NCBI GenBank assembly: GCA_022457155.1
Contig: JAJGOT010000017.1
Location: 1 to 64,000 of the forward strand
Direction: 5' to 3'
Origin: Cladopsammia gracilis
Taxonomy: Eukaryota; Cnidaria; Anthozoa; Scleractinia; Dendrophylliidae
Length of the DNA: 64,000 nucleotides
The translations under genes were made by a program, and so were the position numbers. Shown one piece after another: positions 9,587-20,687 of this stretch. The notes beneath the pieces are model-generated. The model had not been told where the DNA came from, made no database searches, and saw only the letters and a program-made list of their open reading frames with translations. How positions within the stretch are numbered: the first letter of the stretch is position 1; every line of letters starts with the position of its first letter.

Positions 9587-11068
9587 GATGCAACGTTCAT
9601 GAAAACGTTGTTGAAAGATGCTTTCTTGTAGTTTATGCCGTGTTAACATTTTACTGTGATCTGAGGATAGACAAAGGCTTCTTTCATTTGGCGGGTTTCA
9701 TCGTGGGCCATTCCCCCTGTACAGCCAATTTTGTTTACCGTTAGGTTTTTTGTTCTCTGACGTCGGCTTGTTTGCTTAGACAAGAAACTTAGCTCCACAT
9801 TGTCTCTCGACGCCCAGGTCCCAGTTGTTCAAACGGTGGATAGCGTCTCGTGTAGTTTGATACTAGAACAGTGTGCACTGTACATACTTTTTCATGCATT
9901 GTTTCATATTAGAACACTGTTTCATGCGGGAAAAATGTTCAGTGTGCGCTCACACTTGATAATATTCAATAACTTATAGTATATATCGCGAAATGCCGCC
10001 AAATATACAACTAAGTTGGATAGAAAGATGCTATAAAGCAAAATAAAAGTAGTAGTTTGTAGATAAAGTGCAGGATTGCAAGGATTGAAGTGGATTACAG
10101 TTCATGCAATTTGATTTATTGACCGCCTGTCAATAAATCAAACTTGCCATTCTGGTGAAATTTTGACTTTTCTAGCCTTTAGCGATGATTTCTTCCAATT
10201 TCAAGATAATAAAGTAAGCTTAAAGCAAGCTCCTGGCCATATTTCATCCGGGACAGTGTCCCTATAATAACCTCTTTCAAGCAAAATCTTGCGTCATGGG
10301 AGGTTTAGGAACAAACATGGCGTAAATTCAAAGGTTTATGAGAGACTTCTATGTTGAAGTTTGATCCACTGCTTTCGTTCCTAAAACTTCCTTTGCTAGG
10401 AGAAATTGGAGAAAAGGGAAGACGCCAGACATTTCAGGAGGGGTTTTATAAAAAATATTGTTTACCCATATATCGCCTCAAATTTTAATGGGATTGTTCG
10501 CCGTCAAATTACAGACGATCGATCGCATGAAGAGGAAAAAATTTTTTTCTAGCTTCTGCTGCAAAATGGAAGCTCCCAAATCTCAACATAGTTAACTTCG
10601 GACACATTTCTTACTTTGGCTATGAAAACAAGTGTTGAAACAAAAACAGACGAACCATTTCTAACCTTGAATTCCCACTCAAATCTTTAAATTTTCGCCA
10701 TGACGATGTTTAGGTACTTTTTTTCCATGAACAAGAACTCTGCGAGTACTATGATTGGGCTGTTAAGGATATCTTCACTCCTTTTACTTCAAACTCTTCG
10801 AACTCTTCAAGAGAACTAACTTCAGTCAATACACACGTCCCACATGGATCATTCATTCACTGTGATCTCTGCTATGTGAATCAAACACTTTGAATACACC
10901 ATCCCTTGTCTCAAAAATAGCGACTGTATAAATTATTATTGTCAAAATAGAGACTTATAATTATCACGTAATAACGATTCAAAAGCCTCAAACAAAGGTA
11001 AACAACTCTCTTCTATTATAGTGTCATTTAAATAATGTACATTTCCATAATAACTTTCACTATACTAG
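9587..11068. other. Non-coding region downstream of the small gene
   Basis: No supported exon. It contains the truncated GGATAG palindrome end at 9829-9848 and otherwise unique AT-rich sequence without long frames on either strand; part of it may be 3' untranslated sequence of the small gene. Confidence 0.35.
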
Positions 11069-11346
11069 GCCCAAGTCAAACGCCGTACTACACATGAGCC
11101 GAACTCAATTACTTTGAGTTCGGCTCATGTGAAGTTCGGCGTTTGACTCAGTTAAGTTCGACTGATTGTATTTGGATCGGCTAGCCGTTCTTCACGGCTG
11201 GTACAGCCGTGACCTGAGAACGGCTGATGTTGAGTTCGGCTGAATTAAGTTCGACGTTTGACTCAACAGGCGACCTTAATTAATTTGAGTCGACCTAAAC
11301 TGTATTTAGGTTCGGCTCATGTGAAGTACGGCGTTTGACCTTAGCC
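11069..11346. mobile_element. MITE with AAGTCAAACGCCG-type inverted ends
   Basis: 278 bp; left end AGGCCCAAGTCAAACGCCG, right end CGGCGTTTGACCTTAGCCT (inverted). The interior repeats GTTCGGCTCATGTGAAGT and its complement several times, suggesting internal duplication. Confidence 0.7.
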
Positions 11347-13541
11347 TGATAAATTGAAAGTTAACTCTCCCAGTACAAACAACATCAGGAACTTCAATTA
11401 ACATAAGGCATTCTTTTTGCGTTAAATTAGATATAAGTATACAACTCATCACCAAAATTCGTAATTTCAACAAGATCTGACGCACATGTTATCATGCGAC
11501 TAAAATTATACAATATAGCTGTTAAACTCATCGCTACACACTGACTACCCGCATTAGAACCAAAACACTATTTCCTTGGCTATAAGGAGCACAAATAGTT
11601 TTAGACGAATCTACACCAAATGGACCAGGATTGTTTTGTTTTGTTTTGTTTGGGGCAAATGCATTGATATAAGACTCCAAGTCATACCAAGGGTAAGACA
11701 CACAAAATCCCTTCCCCCTTCGTCGCGCGCCCTTCGCGTTCTCGCGCGTCTCAATTCTCCCCCTTCCCCTTCGAACGCTTGCCACGCAGGCTGCTGTTCT
11801 GAGCCGTTGGAAACGAAGCATATAGAACCAAGCGGTAAAGTGGTCCATGGCCAAAAAAGGCAGGTTTCAATGATGGTGAAAAGAAATGATAATCTGTCCA
11901 TTGCGGCTCAACTGAAAGGATGCGTTTATTAATGCTGTTTATGCGGCCGCAGGTAGTAATAGATCAAAGGGCTCTTAAAGCCATCTCGTTAATGCGAGAG
12001 AACGTACGGTAATAAAAAAAACAACAACAACAAGAATTGGAAAAGTTGGGTGCCTTTGATAGGCAAATATAGTCAAGATGTGATAGGTAATATGTGTAAA
12101 GTTGCTAAATGGTCTATTGAAGTTGATGTTAATTTTTAGCGGGTAAAGTAGCAACACTTCTGAATGGACACGAATGGGTTTGACCTGTATGTCTTCGCGC
12201 GTGTTTTGTTTCTGACAGTTGCGTCATATATATAATATAACTTGTTTACGAATTATCTGTTTCGTTTTTATACGAGGTATAGCATACAGATGTAGTATAC
12301 AATGGCTTTGTGGCTACATCGGGTGGGGTAAGACGAGGCGACTTGCTGCCTGTATTTATTCAGTATAGCAGAAGGACAAAATGCGAGTCGCACCAGTCAA
12401 CTGGATATGGGTATTGGCAGGATAGAGAACATTGAGAAAAAGATTGAAAATACCTGTAGGTCTAATCATGGAGTTAGACATTGCAGTCAGAGGATTTAAG
12501 GGCTCTTTTAGAAGCCACCAAATCAATAAAAGTCATGAGCAATGACTTGTATTGCATTACAATGGCAATTTTCTTATCAATCGAAATTTGGGAAAGATGA
12601 ACGAAGGTTAAAAAATTTACTATCTTTATTTATTGATATTTAAACAGAACTAAAACATATTGCAACGATTTTCATTTAGGATTAAAATTGATTTACTGGC
12701 AATGTTTTTAAACAGCCAATTCATATATGCATTGTATATGTGGATGTATGAGACAAAACAAGAACTTTGTGCATGTGAATAAGTTCACTAAAAAGAGGGT
12801 GGCGAAGGGTCTATGCATGACGCGTGATCAGGGAAAAAATCAGTGCGTGAAACGTGAAAGTTAGTAAAATGGAAACGTGATTCGTAAATTTAGTAACTAA
12901 TATCCTTGTAAGGAACCAGACTAAGGAATTTAACGAATATCTGACGCGTGAAATTCATAAAAAAAGTGCGTGAAACGGGATCGTGACCCCCCTCCCATTG
13001 TAATCTCTAAAAAGAGGAATGTTTGCTCAAAAGACTTCATTATATTTTTAAGGTAGACTATTGTAAAAAAGGCAAATGAAAATCTTTTACTTGTCGCTTT
13101 TTCCGTTGACTCAACAAATGTGTACCTTCAGGCAGAATGGTGTACCTTGTAGGAATAGAGCTGGTGATTAGGTTTCGTTTCCTTTTATAGCCAATTGAAA
13201 TGCGAAGCTGTTTTCAAAACATCTCGGCTCAAAGAGGCCTTCCAAGGGGTAAAAGCGACAAGCGACATGGCCCCGAAAACTGCCGACACGAGACGTTCCA
13301 CTGACTTTCTGAACAGAACAGCGACAAGCGACTCGATTCCGCTTCAAAAATACGACTAATTACGACAGCGACACAATAAACACTAAAAATAGACAGCAAC
13401 TTCAGAAAGTTTTTTCAATTTACCAATAAAAGTTAAACATTATTGACCATATCGTCCATATCAACACAGGACGGTCTGTTTTAATGATCTATTTCTTATT
13501 GAAACTTCTACCAACCTCGTTCCCAAGGCCCATCTCTTTCT
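11347..13541. other. Non-coding, repeat-derived region
   Basis: Overlapping frames on both strands at 11.53-11.93 kb lie over a CpG-rich patch (CGTCGCGCGCCCTTCGCG) typical of high-copy repeats, and show no domains. There is a GTTTT run near 11635 and an AAC run near 12020. 12.78-13.0 kb has repeated GCGTGAAAC motifs. I see no exon or RNA gene. Confidence 0.4.
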
Positions 13542-13617
13542 AGCCTGCGGACAGGCTTCCAGTAAAAAAGCGCCGGAAAATAGCGCCCCTCCGAACCAGG
13601 AGCCTGTTCGCAGGCTA
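13542..13617. mobile_element. Short MITE with TAGCCTGCGGACAGGCT ends
   Basis: 76 bp bounded by TAGCCTGCGGACAGGCTTCC and GGAGCCTGTTCGCAGGCTA. The terminal TAGCCTG is shared with the 40320-40493 MITE, so they may be one superfamily. Confidence 0.5.
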
Positions 13618-14491
13618 TTCTCTTCCTCTCTGCAGTTAGAGTAGACCTTAGACTCCTGGTATACATACTCGGTGACCTTTGATTTTTGGCACTCATTTAT
13701 TTCAAAGTCATTCTTTGTGTTCTGAATTCTGGTGATCTGTACAGCTCCGCAAATGATCCCGGACCGCAAATGATCCCCATAGAGGACCGCAAATGATCTC
13801 GCTCATAAATAATAATGGAATGGTGTGGATTTTTTTTTACCAGAGCTGTGCATATACATCTAGTTTATGCCTAAGCCTGGATTTATATATAATGGTGTGG
13901 ATAATGGAATGGAGTTGATAGGGGAATGACGTGGTAGTTGAGCTTTTGTCACAAGTATTTCTAAAGCCATATTTTGACCTCACAAATCAGGGTTTACATT
14001 TTTTTATCGAGGCTAAAGAATTTCGTTACGACACTATTGGATTCACTCTCAATCAACAAAAACGTAATTCGTTTTATTTGAAATCATAAAATTGTGAGCA
14101 GATTCTATTGATGCCCACGCAACATACGTCGCATATCCTTACTTATAAACTGGACATTCATTTAGTCAAACCATACAATTGGTATTTCAAAGGAAAAAAC
14201 ATTACCAGGAACATAACGCAATGTTACAGGCTAATTAGTTTTCTTCCAGGTCTGCTCGTCCCCTTTATGTTCACCTACTAGGCTCAAAAAAAGTTCATGC
14301 ATTAAGCAAACATCACAAAAAAACAGTCATTGGAATAGACCTGCAATGCTCCACCACTGTCAAAGACGCCTTGGGTGTAACATTGAAACTTTTTTCCACA
14401 GTTACTGGACAAATCTCCTCCGTATAAACTTTTCCCTCGCCGTACTTGTTTTTTAACTGTTCAGTCGCATACTGGAACGTCGCGGACTCTT

Positions 14492-14990
14492 AGAAGCGGA
14501 AAGGCCTGATTGGTTCCAGACTGTGATAATGTAGCTCAGCTTCATGGCTAAGTAACGCCATACCTCCGTTGCTTTTATCGTTGTCGTCATCTTCATACCC
14601 AGCTGAATGAATGACTTTTAATCCTGCCTCTCCTAAACTTGAGACTATCGCCAATCAGTCCCAACAATGCAATCCAGTCCCCCACTATCCATCCTTTGCC
14701 ATTCTTCGTAGATAGGTCTTCCATGCGCCATGATTGACAAAATCTCTGAAATGAGCTCCGTCTGGTGTGGTTGGGTTTAGTCTGAGATAATTAACCAGGC
14801 TAGAGCGTAATTCTGAGACGCTCTGGGATACCATCCCCAGGCAAATTGTTTGATCATTCATCGCATGGAATAAACAATTGCCATCTTTTGGCGTTGGAGG
14901 GCTGGTGATAAGTAAGTCCCGCGTTACTGACTTCTTTATAACAGACACTGGGCTCTTTAACTTTTTAGACGACCTAAGGCGTGTTTTATT
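14492..14990 (-). pseudogene. OTU-family cysteine protease domain, frameshifted
   Basis: Minus frame open from about 14990 to 14685. It has the OTU catalytic-cysteine box, PKDGNCLFHAMNDQ (Asp and Cys of the D-G-x-C motif), followed by family-like sequence ending in TYLRRMAKDG. After a frameshift the next frame gives a WIALL-like segment, and after another the stretch LLSHEAELHYHSLEP, which fits the C-terminal catalytic-histidine region. OTU proteases cleave ubiquitin chains; copies carried by transposons are known. Two frame breaks mean this copy is inactive. The apparent start codon at 14948 is GTG and is not a real start. Confidence 0.6.
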
Positions 14991-15084
14991 AATTCATATT
15001 CTTAGATTAAATAGTTACTCTTTTTATGTGTAAGTCTGTATACATATGATATTATAATTTTTATTTTTTTTAATTTTAAGGTGC

Positions 15085-15227
15085 ATTTCCAATGTTGCGT
15101 AATTTTTACGAGCGTAAATAAAAATAAGAGATGATGTATGAACAACTCGCGTAAACTTCTGCACAAGCTGTTCATACATTATTTCTTATTATATTTACGC
15201 ACGTAAAAAATACGCGACAGTAGAAAT
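15085..15227. mobile_element. MITE with TTTCYANTGTYGCGTA ends
   Basis: Left TTTCCAATGTTGCGTAATTT and right AAATACGCGACAGTAGAAA are inverted; inner arms ATGTATGAACA/TGTTCATACAT and TTTACGAGCGTAAA/TTTACGCACGTAAA extend the palindrome to 143 bp. Confidence 0.65.
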
Positions 15228-15470
15228 CCAGGGTTAGGCATAAACTAGATGTATATGCACAACTCTAGTAAAAAAAATCCACACCATTTTATTATTATTT
15301 ATGAGCGGGATCATTTGCGGTCCTCTATGGGGATCATTTGCGGTCCAATTTGGGGATCATTTGCGGTCCAATTTGGGGATCATTTGCGGTCCGGGATCAT
15401 TTGCGGTCCAATTCGGGGATCATTTGCGGTCCAATTTGGGATCATTTGCGGTGCCGGGATCAATTGCAGA

Positions 15471-16749
15471 GTTGAAAAACTCAGATCTCTGGTGATCGTA
15501 TATCGTCAAATAACAGTCAATAAGTAACTCTTCCCGCATGGTGAAACACAAGGAGGAAAACAGGAAACGAAAAAAGTAAAAAAAAAAAAGCAGAAGTCGA
15601 CACAAATCACACAAGGCTCATAAGACCCAAAAGCCTCGGAAGGATGCAAAAGGTAAGTGAATTCTTTTTATGGTATTTTATGACTTTTTGGGAAGGAATA
15701 TGATGAAGGTAACCTTGAAGATTTATACATCAGTGGTCGTTGGCCACCCATGATTGTAAGTTCAGAAAATTACTCTGAAATCACATGCACTGAAGACCTC
15801 GAAAATACAGTTGAACTCCTTTAGTGACAACATCTCGCACTCTCATTAGACTCGTATAGTATATGACATAAAAGAAAATCGAAGGTCACCGAAAGGAAAT
15901 GGATTTGAGTTCGAGATTACGGGGAGTTTGAGAGGTTCAGCTAGTCTCAACAATGAAACTGTAGGTGCAAATTGCGGATCATCGCCATACAGAATTAATT
16001 CTCTGAGGACTGTCAGAAATGTCAAGCAGAACCGGTTCAAAAACAACCTAGGATCATCCTATCTTAATCTTTGATGTTTGCCACAACGCATCGGAAAACT
16101 GTTTACGTTTATCCGCGTTTGTAGATCTTTATATATAAGACATAAACATCTTAGAATTTTACGGAGATTTTGAAGAAGAAAAGAACTGATTACTGATCAT
16201 GACCTATGACACCTATGGTGATTCTAAAATGTTGCGTGCAACTCGTCGTCGCTATAATGTCTGTCATTGATCGGTCAGAGTCCATTCACGTATAATCGTT
16301 TATCATATATAGCGCATTGTTCATTGCTATTTTGAGACTTAAATTCAGTCAGGAAGTCAGGACAAAAAGTGCATATCCTTAGAATTCCTCTATTCCTCAA
16401 AGAAAGAATTGAGCAAATATTTATTTTCCAACTTTAATTTCACTTTTAAGATTCGCCTTCTCCCGTTCTTTCTAATCTTCCGGAAACCGGACATTCCACA
16501 ATGATAAAAAGGAAACTTTATAACGAAAGCTGTCAAAGCCAGGCAAACACCGAAAAGCAATTTTCACTACTTTTTACTTCAACTGAGTCTCAAGCTGTCG
16601 CAGTGCTATATTTTTCTGACTTTTCTGTCTTTTCTTGTGATCTTCACCGGAAATGTTTCTGTCTTTCCTGCACGCCACAACCGTGGATCCGGAAAAAAGG
16701 TGAAAAACGTTAATCAAATGGTTTTACTTGAGTAGTATTGGCAGTCAAA
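15471..16749. other. Non-coding region with one weak candidate exon
   Basis: Mostly AT-rich unique sequence. At 15848-16075 an acceptor-like TCTCATTAG precedes 75 open plus-strand codons (RIVYDIKENRRSPKGNGF near the start) ending in TGA; an antisense frame (15846-16046) overlaps. No donor or partner exon was found, so it is not called a gene. Confidence 0.25.
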
Positions 16750-16754
16750 TAATA

Positions 16755-17146
16755 GGGCCATTTATACGACAGAAAATAAGACGCGTCTTATCTAAGACGC
16801 GACTTAAATAAGACGCGAACCGATCGTATAAACAGTACAAAATAAGCATTCGTGTCTTATTTTAGACGGGACTTAAATAAGACGCGTCTTATCTTAGAAC
16901 AGGGTTCTCAGCTGTTCTTATTTTGTCCGCGTCTTAAATAAGACGTGAACTTCCTCGTATAAATGCTTTCGCGTCCTAAATAAGACGTGAACAACAAGTG
17001 CGCCGTATCAAAAATAAGACGCGAACCATTTATACTTGATCTTCGCGTCTTATGTTGGACGCAAACGTATAAATGGTACACTTCGCATCTTATTTGAGTC
17101 GCGTCTTAGATAAGACGCGTCTTATTTTCTCCCGCATAAATGGCCC
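16755..17146. mobile_element. 392-bp MITE with AAGACGCG repeats and 5-bp target duplication
   Basis: Ends GGGCCATTTATACGACAG and CTCCCGCATAAATGGCCC. Flanked by TAATA at 16750-16754 and 17147-17151. The interior is built from TTAAATAAGACGCG and its complement, making a multi-arm foldback. The related segment at 18385 onward has the uninterrupted site CAAATAATATCTT, which confirms the insertion and its 5-bp duplication. Confidence 0.85.
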
Positions 17147-17151
17147 TAATA

Positions 17152-19215
17152 TCTTCTCAATTAAGTCCGTAATAATGCCAAAGTACTGGTCTTGAATCGA
17201 AACGCTGAAATCGCTTATAAAATGGTTGTTAAAATGCTTGCTTTGTCATTCAATTCAGAACAACAAACTTTTACTTGTACACGAATAGAACTGTAGAAAG
17301 AATTGCAGCAAACAATAACTTCAACATTTGCACAATTAGTTTGTTCAGCAAAATCACGAGATCCCTTGCATACTATTGCATAATCAAAGCGCAATTTTTA
17401 TCACCGTCAATACATTCTACCATGTACCTAAATCTAATAATGGCAATGATTTCGTTCGCGTGATCGGCAATTTAATATCAAAAGTTCATCAATGAGAACT
17501 CAAAGCCATTCATTTCATAAATTGAACTTAGCAATTATTGTTTTTGCCATAACATGCCATGAGAACTCAAAGCCATTCATTTCATAAATTGAACTTATTA
17601 ATTGCTGCTTCCCTAAAGAATCGCGACGAAACTATCAACAACAACGAAATGGATAACTTAGACGTTCGCGTGATCGCTAAGAGAAAATAAAAAAATCGTG
17701 AAATGATAACATGACATGACAGTTCAAAGCCATTCATTAATAAATTCAACTAAAACTAAACCGCGAGAAAACTGTCAACAAAGACAAACAAACTTTACAT
17801 AAACTACATACCTATATGTGTACATACGATTTCCTTAAAGTTTGAAATCTGTTTCTGCAGATCGGCTATGTTTACACTGTTTTTCTTTACAATGTTACTC
17901 CCGAATACTTTAGACAGTCAACACCTCAACAAAAGATTAAAAAATTTCGTTATTTCGCTGAATTGATTTTAGCTCAATTTATTATATTATCGCTCATATG
18001 AAAACACAAACTTTCCCTTGCCATTTAACTTCCTCAGAACGTCTCCATTCATTTTAAAAATACACCGTGAAATTTTCAGTCAAACTGCGTTTCCCAAGAA
18101 CATTTGACCTTTTTTACCCTTCTAAATGAGCACTAATGGCTTTACGACATATGATTGACAAGAAAAACATAAATTTCTTGAACCTTTGAAGATCAATGCC
18201 GTCTCGGACACATCCACGTAAAAACAAATTTGAAAGATTGATATGTAACGCTATATATCAAAACTTAAAAAAAAATTATGACATGCCAATTCCCTAGGGA
18301 AATTAACATAGGTCCGGGAGTACTCCACAAAAATTTTAGTGGCGGTATGCGATAAAATTCTAACCACTTCTTGATATTTTCTTCGTATTGGCACTCAAAT
18401 AATATCTTCAATTAAGTCCGTAATAATAAGTTCCAATGTCTGTCTTGAATTGAAACGCTCAGATCGCTTATAAAATGGTTGTTAAAATGCTTGCTTTGTC
18501 AACAACAAAATTTTACTTGTGTACGAATAGAACTGTAGAGAGAATTGCAGCAAACAAGAAATAGTTTGACTAAGTCTGCAAAATCACGAGGTCCCTTGCA
18601 TACTATTGCATAATCAAAGCGCAATTTTTATCACCGTCAATACATTCTACCATGTACCTAAATCTATTAATGGCAATGATTTGAAATTTGAAAGATTATT
18701 GATACCGTAGGTAACGTGAGATATCGAAACTAAATAAGAACTCTAATACCTTTGTGGTGACGTAGCGTGAGATAATTATGACAAGTTCATGACATCCCAA
18801 TACCCTAGGGAAATTAACAATAGGTCCGGGGGTGCTTCTCAAAAAACGCAAAGTTCATGCTATTTTGCTCTGCCATATCGCTCATATTAAAACACAAACT
18901 TTCCTGTCCCATTTAACTTTCTTAAAACGTCTCCATTCGTAAAAATACACCGTGAAATTCTCAAACTGCGTTTCCCAAGAAAACGCATCCCTTTTAAAGC
19001 AGCTTCAATGGCTTTACGACAAATGATTGAAACTGATAGGTAACGTGAGATATCGAAACTTAAAGAAGGACTTAATACCTTTGCGGTAACGTAATGTGAG
19101 ATATGACAAGTTCATGACAAGTTCTGACATCCCAATACCCTTGGGAAATTAACAATTGGTCCGGGGGTGCTCCCCAAAAATTTTAGTGGCAGTATGTGAC
19201 GCCCTTCTTGAAATC
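17152..19215. repeat. Tandem segmental duplication (two diverged copies of ~1.2 kb)
   Basis: 17152-17460 matches 18405-18685 (shared GCTTATAAAATGGTTGTTAA and CATACTATTGCATAATCAAA blocks). 17985-18370 matches 18870-19215 (shared GCGTTTCCCAAGAA, CAATGGCTTTACGACA, AAATTAACA.AGGTCCGGG blocks). A further partial copy of the AGGTCCGGG block is at 18790-18840. Within the first copy, 17490-17595 holds a short tandem repeat (GAGAACTCAAAGCCATTCAT). No gene is evident; a 46-codon open stretch after an acceptor at 17861 is noted among findings. Confidence 0.65.
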
Positions 19216-20265
19216 CTAACCGGTTTAACCAACCATATCCTCAATGCCCTAATATAGCTTCTATAAAGAAGGAAGAAGAAACCCCCCCGGACAAAAGTCC
19301 ACAAAATTTTGTTAACAACTTTTGTCCCCTTTTCGTACTCAATTTCGAAATCTCGCTTAATGCGCATGCGCATTAACGAGATAAAAAGTATATACCCGTT
19401 GGACGAATACTCGAAAGTAAGCAGCTCTCTTACTTATCCAATTGCAGCCTATATACTCTCCAAACTTTACAATATATAATCAGTATCCCTCAGAATATAG
19501 ACTCAAAGACAGGAGTTTTGCTCAAAAAGAAATTCGCGTTGTCATCTTCAGGACCTTTTGTTCTGCTTTGCTTGTATGAACGCGTGTCGATAAACGGCAC
19601 AGTAACAGTTTATTCCCATAATAATAAATGTATACTACACGCTCATTGAATCGAGTGAAACTTCCACAGGCACGGTTCCAGATGAAAAATGCACCAGAAA
19701 AAAAAATTACAAAACACTTAATTCGAAAATTGAACGGAAAAAGTATACCCCATCTCAGACTTAGTGGGCAAAACTAAGACCCAATCTCAGACCTAGAAGG
19801 TCAAAAACCCGACCCCATCCAGCGGCACATACCCATATAGCTTATATATGGGAGAACCCCCCCCCCCCGTTTTTTTAGCTACTGCTAATTAGCTGAATTA
19901 TTATAAAGTTAAAATTTGGGTACACGGTAGTTAATTTGGGATAATACAGATCATTTGGAACGTATTTACGCATCTCTTTTCAAGCTAGCGATGCAAACAT
20001 CTTTGCCTCTGGGCACAAAGTCAGCTAAAGTCGTGAAATGTTTTCTTATCGCTTGAGGGCTAATAGATTGGAAGTCCGATGATCGGATTTCACCGTGCAG
20101 CCTCGTCACATAATTTGTTGAATTTTTAAGTCAAAATTTACATTTCTTGAATCAGTTTTTCACTCCCTAATGTAACATTGCCTTGTATGTATTGTATTTG
20201 AAGCCCGCAAAACGTTCAAATCACGTTTACCGCTGATTTCACCGATTTTTCATATCCAAAACACA
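19216..20265. other. Non-coding region with a partial C-tract element end
   Basis: Contains GCGCATGCGC at 19361 and, at 19740-19875, a truncated copy of the right part of the element at 20273-20680 (CCAGCGGCACAT...ATATGGGAGAAC followed by a C tract). No exon recognised. Confidence 0.4.
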
Positions 20266-20272
20266 TCACGCT

Positions 20273-20680
20273 CCCGGGGGTGGGGGTACTTGACCAATAT
20301 TTGGGTATAGGGGTACCACTGAGGGTCTGAGACCCTGACGCTGTTTAGGACAAAAAAGAAACGAAAATACCTACCCTGTGTAGAACAACACTCTCTATTT
20401 TAGGACCCTGTCTAGGACACGACTTATGCGTGGTTATTAATCTGAGCTTTAAAAAAATAGTAGACGGATCTGAAACGAAAACGACTTCACCTTCGCATGA
20501 ATATGCTAATCACGACAAGGGAAGTCACCACAAGCGCTAAGTTAACTGGAACAACCCTGTTTAGGACAGACTCGCGTTAAATTATATACCCTGTTCAGGA
20601 CAAAAATGCCAAAAACCGTACCCTGTCCAGCGGCACGTCCCCGTATAGGTCATATAAGGGAGTACCCCCCCCCCCCCGGG
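20273..20680. mobile_element. 408-bp DNA element with CCCGGGGGTGGGGGTAC ends and TCACGCT duplication
   Basis: Left end CCCGGGGGTGGGGGTACTTG, right end GGGAGTACC followed by a C run and GGG. Inner inverted motifs include TGGGTATAGGGG/CCCCGTATAGG and repeated CCCTGT.TAGGACA blocks. The 7-bp direct repeat TCACGCT flanks it at 20266-20272 and 20681-20687. No coding capacity. Confidence 0.75.
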
Positions 20681-20687
20681 TCACGCT

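Larger units (their letters stand above)
13745..15470. mobile_element. Inverted-repeat element with minisatellite ends (GGGGATCATTTGCGGTCC)
   Basis: The right end (about 15225-15470) reads into the left end (13745-13895) as reverse complement: the shared stretch runs from a GGCATAAACTAGATGTATATG motif through AATCCACACCATT to copies of GGGATCATTTGCGGTCC. The right arm has about seven copies of this ~22-bp unit, the left three. Between the arms lie a broken OTU protease frame (minus) and a MITE at 15085-15227. This looks like a decayed DNA transposon; target duplications were not resolved. Confidence 0.6.

Noticed and set aside
11534..11932. Overlapping frames of 96-118 codons on both strands
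   Set aside because: Lie over a CpG-rich dispersed-repeat patch; no motif, and mutually exclusive strands.
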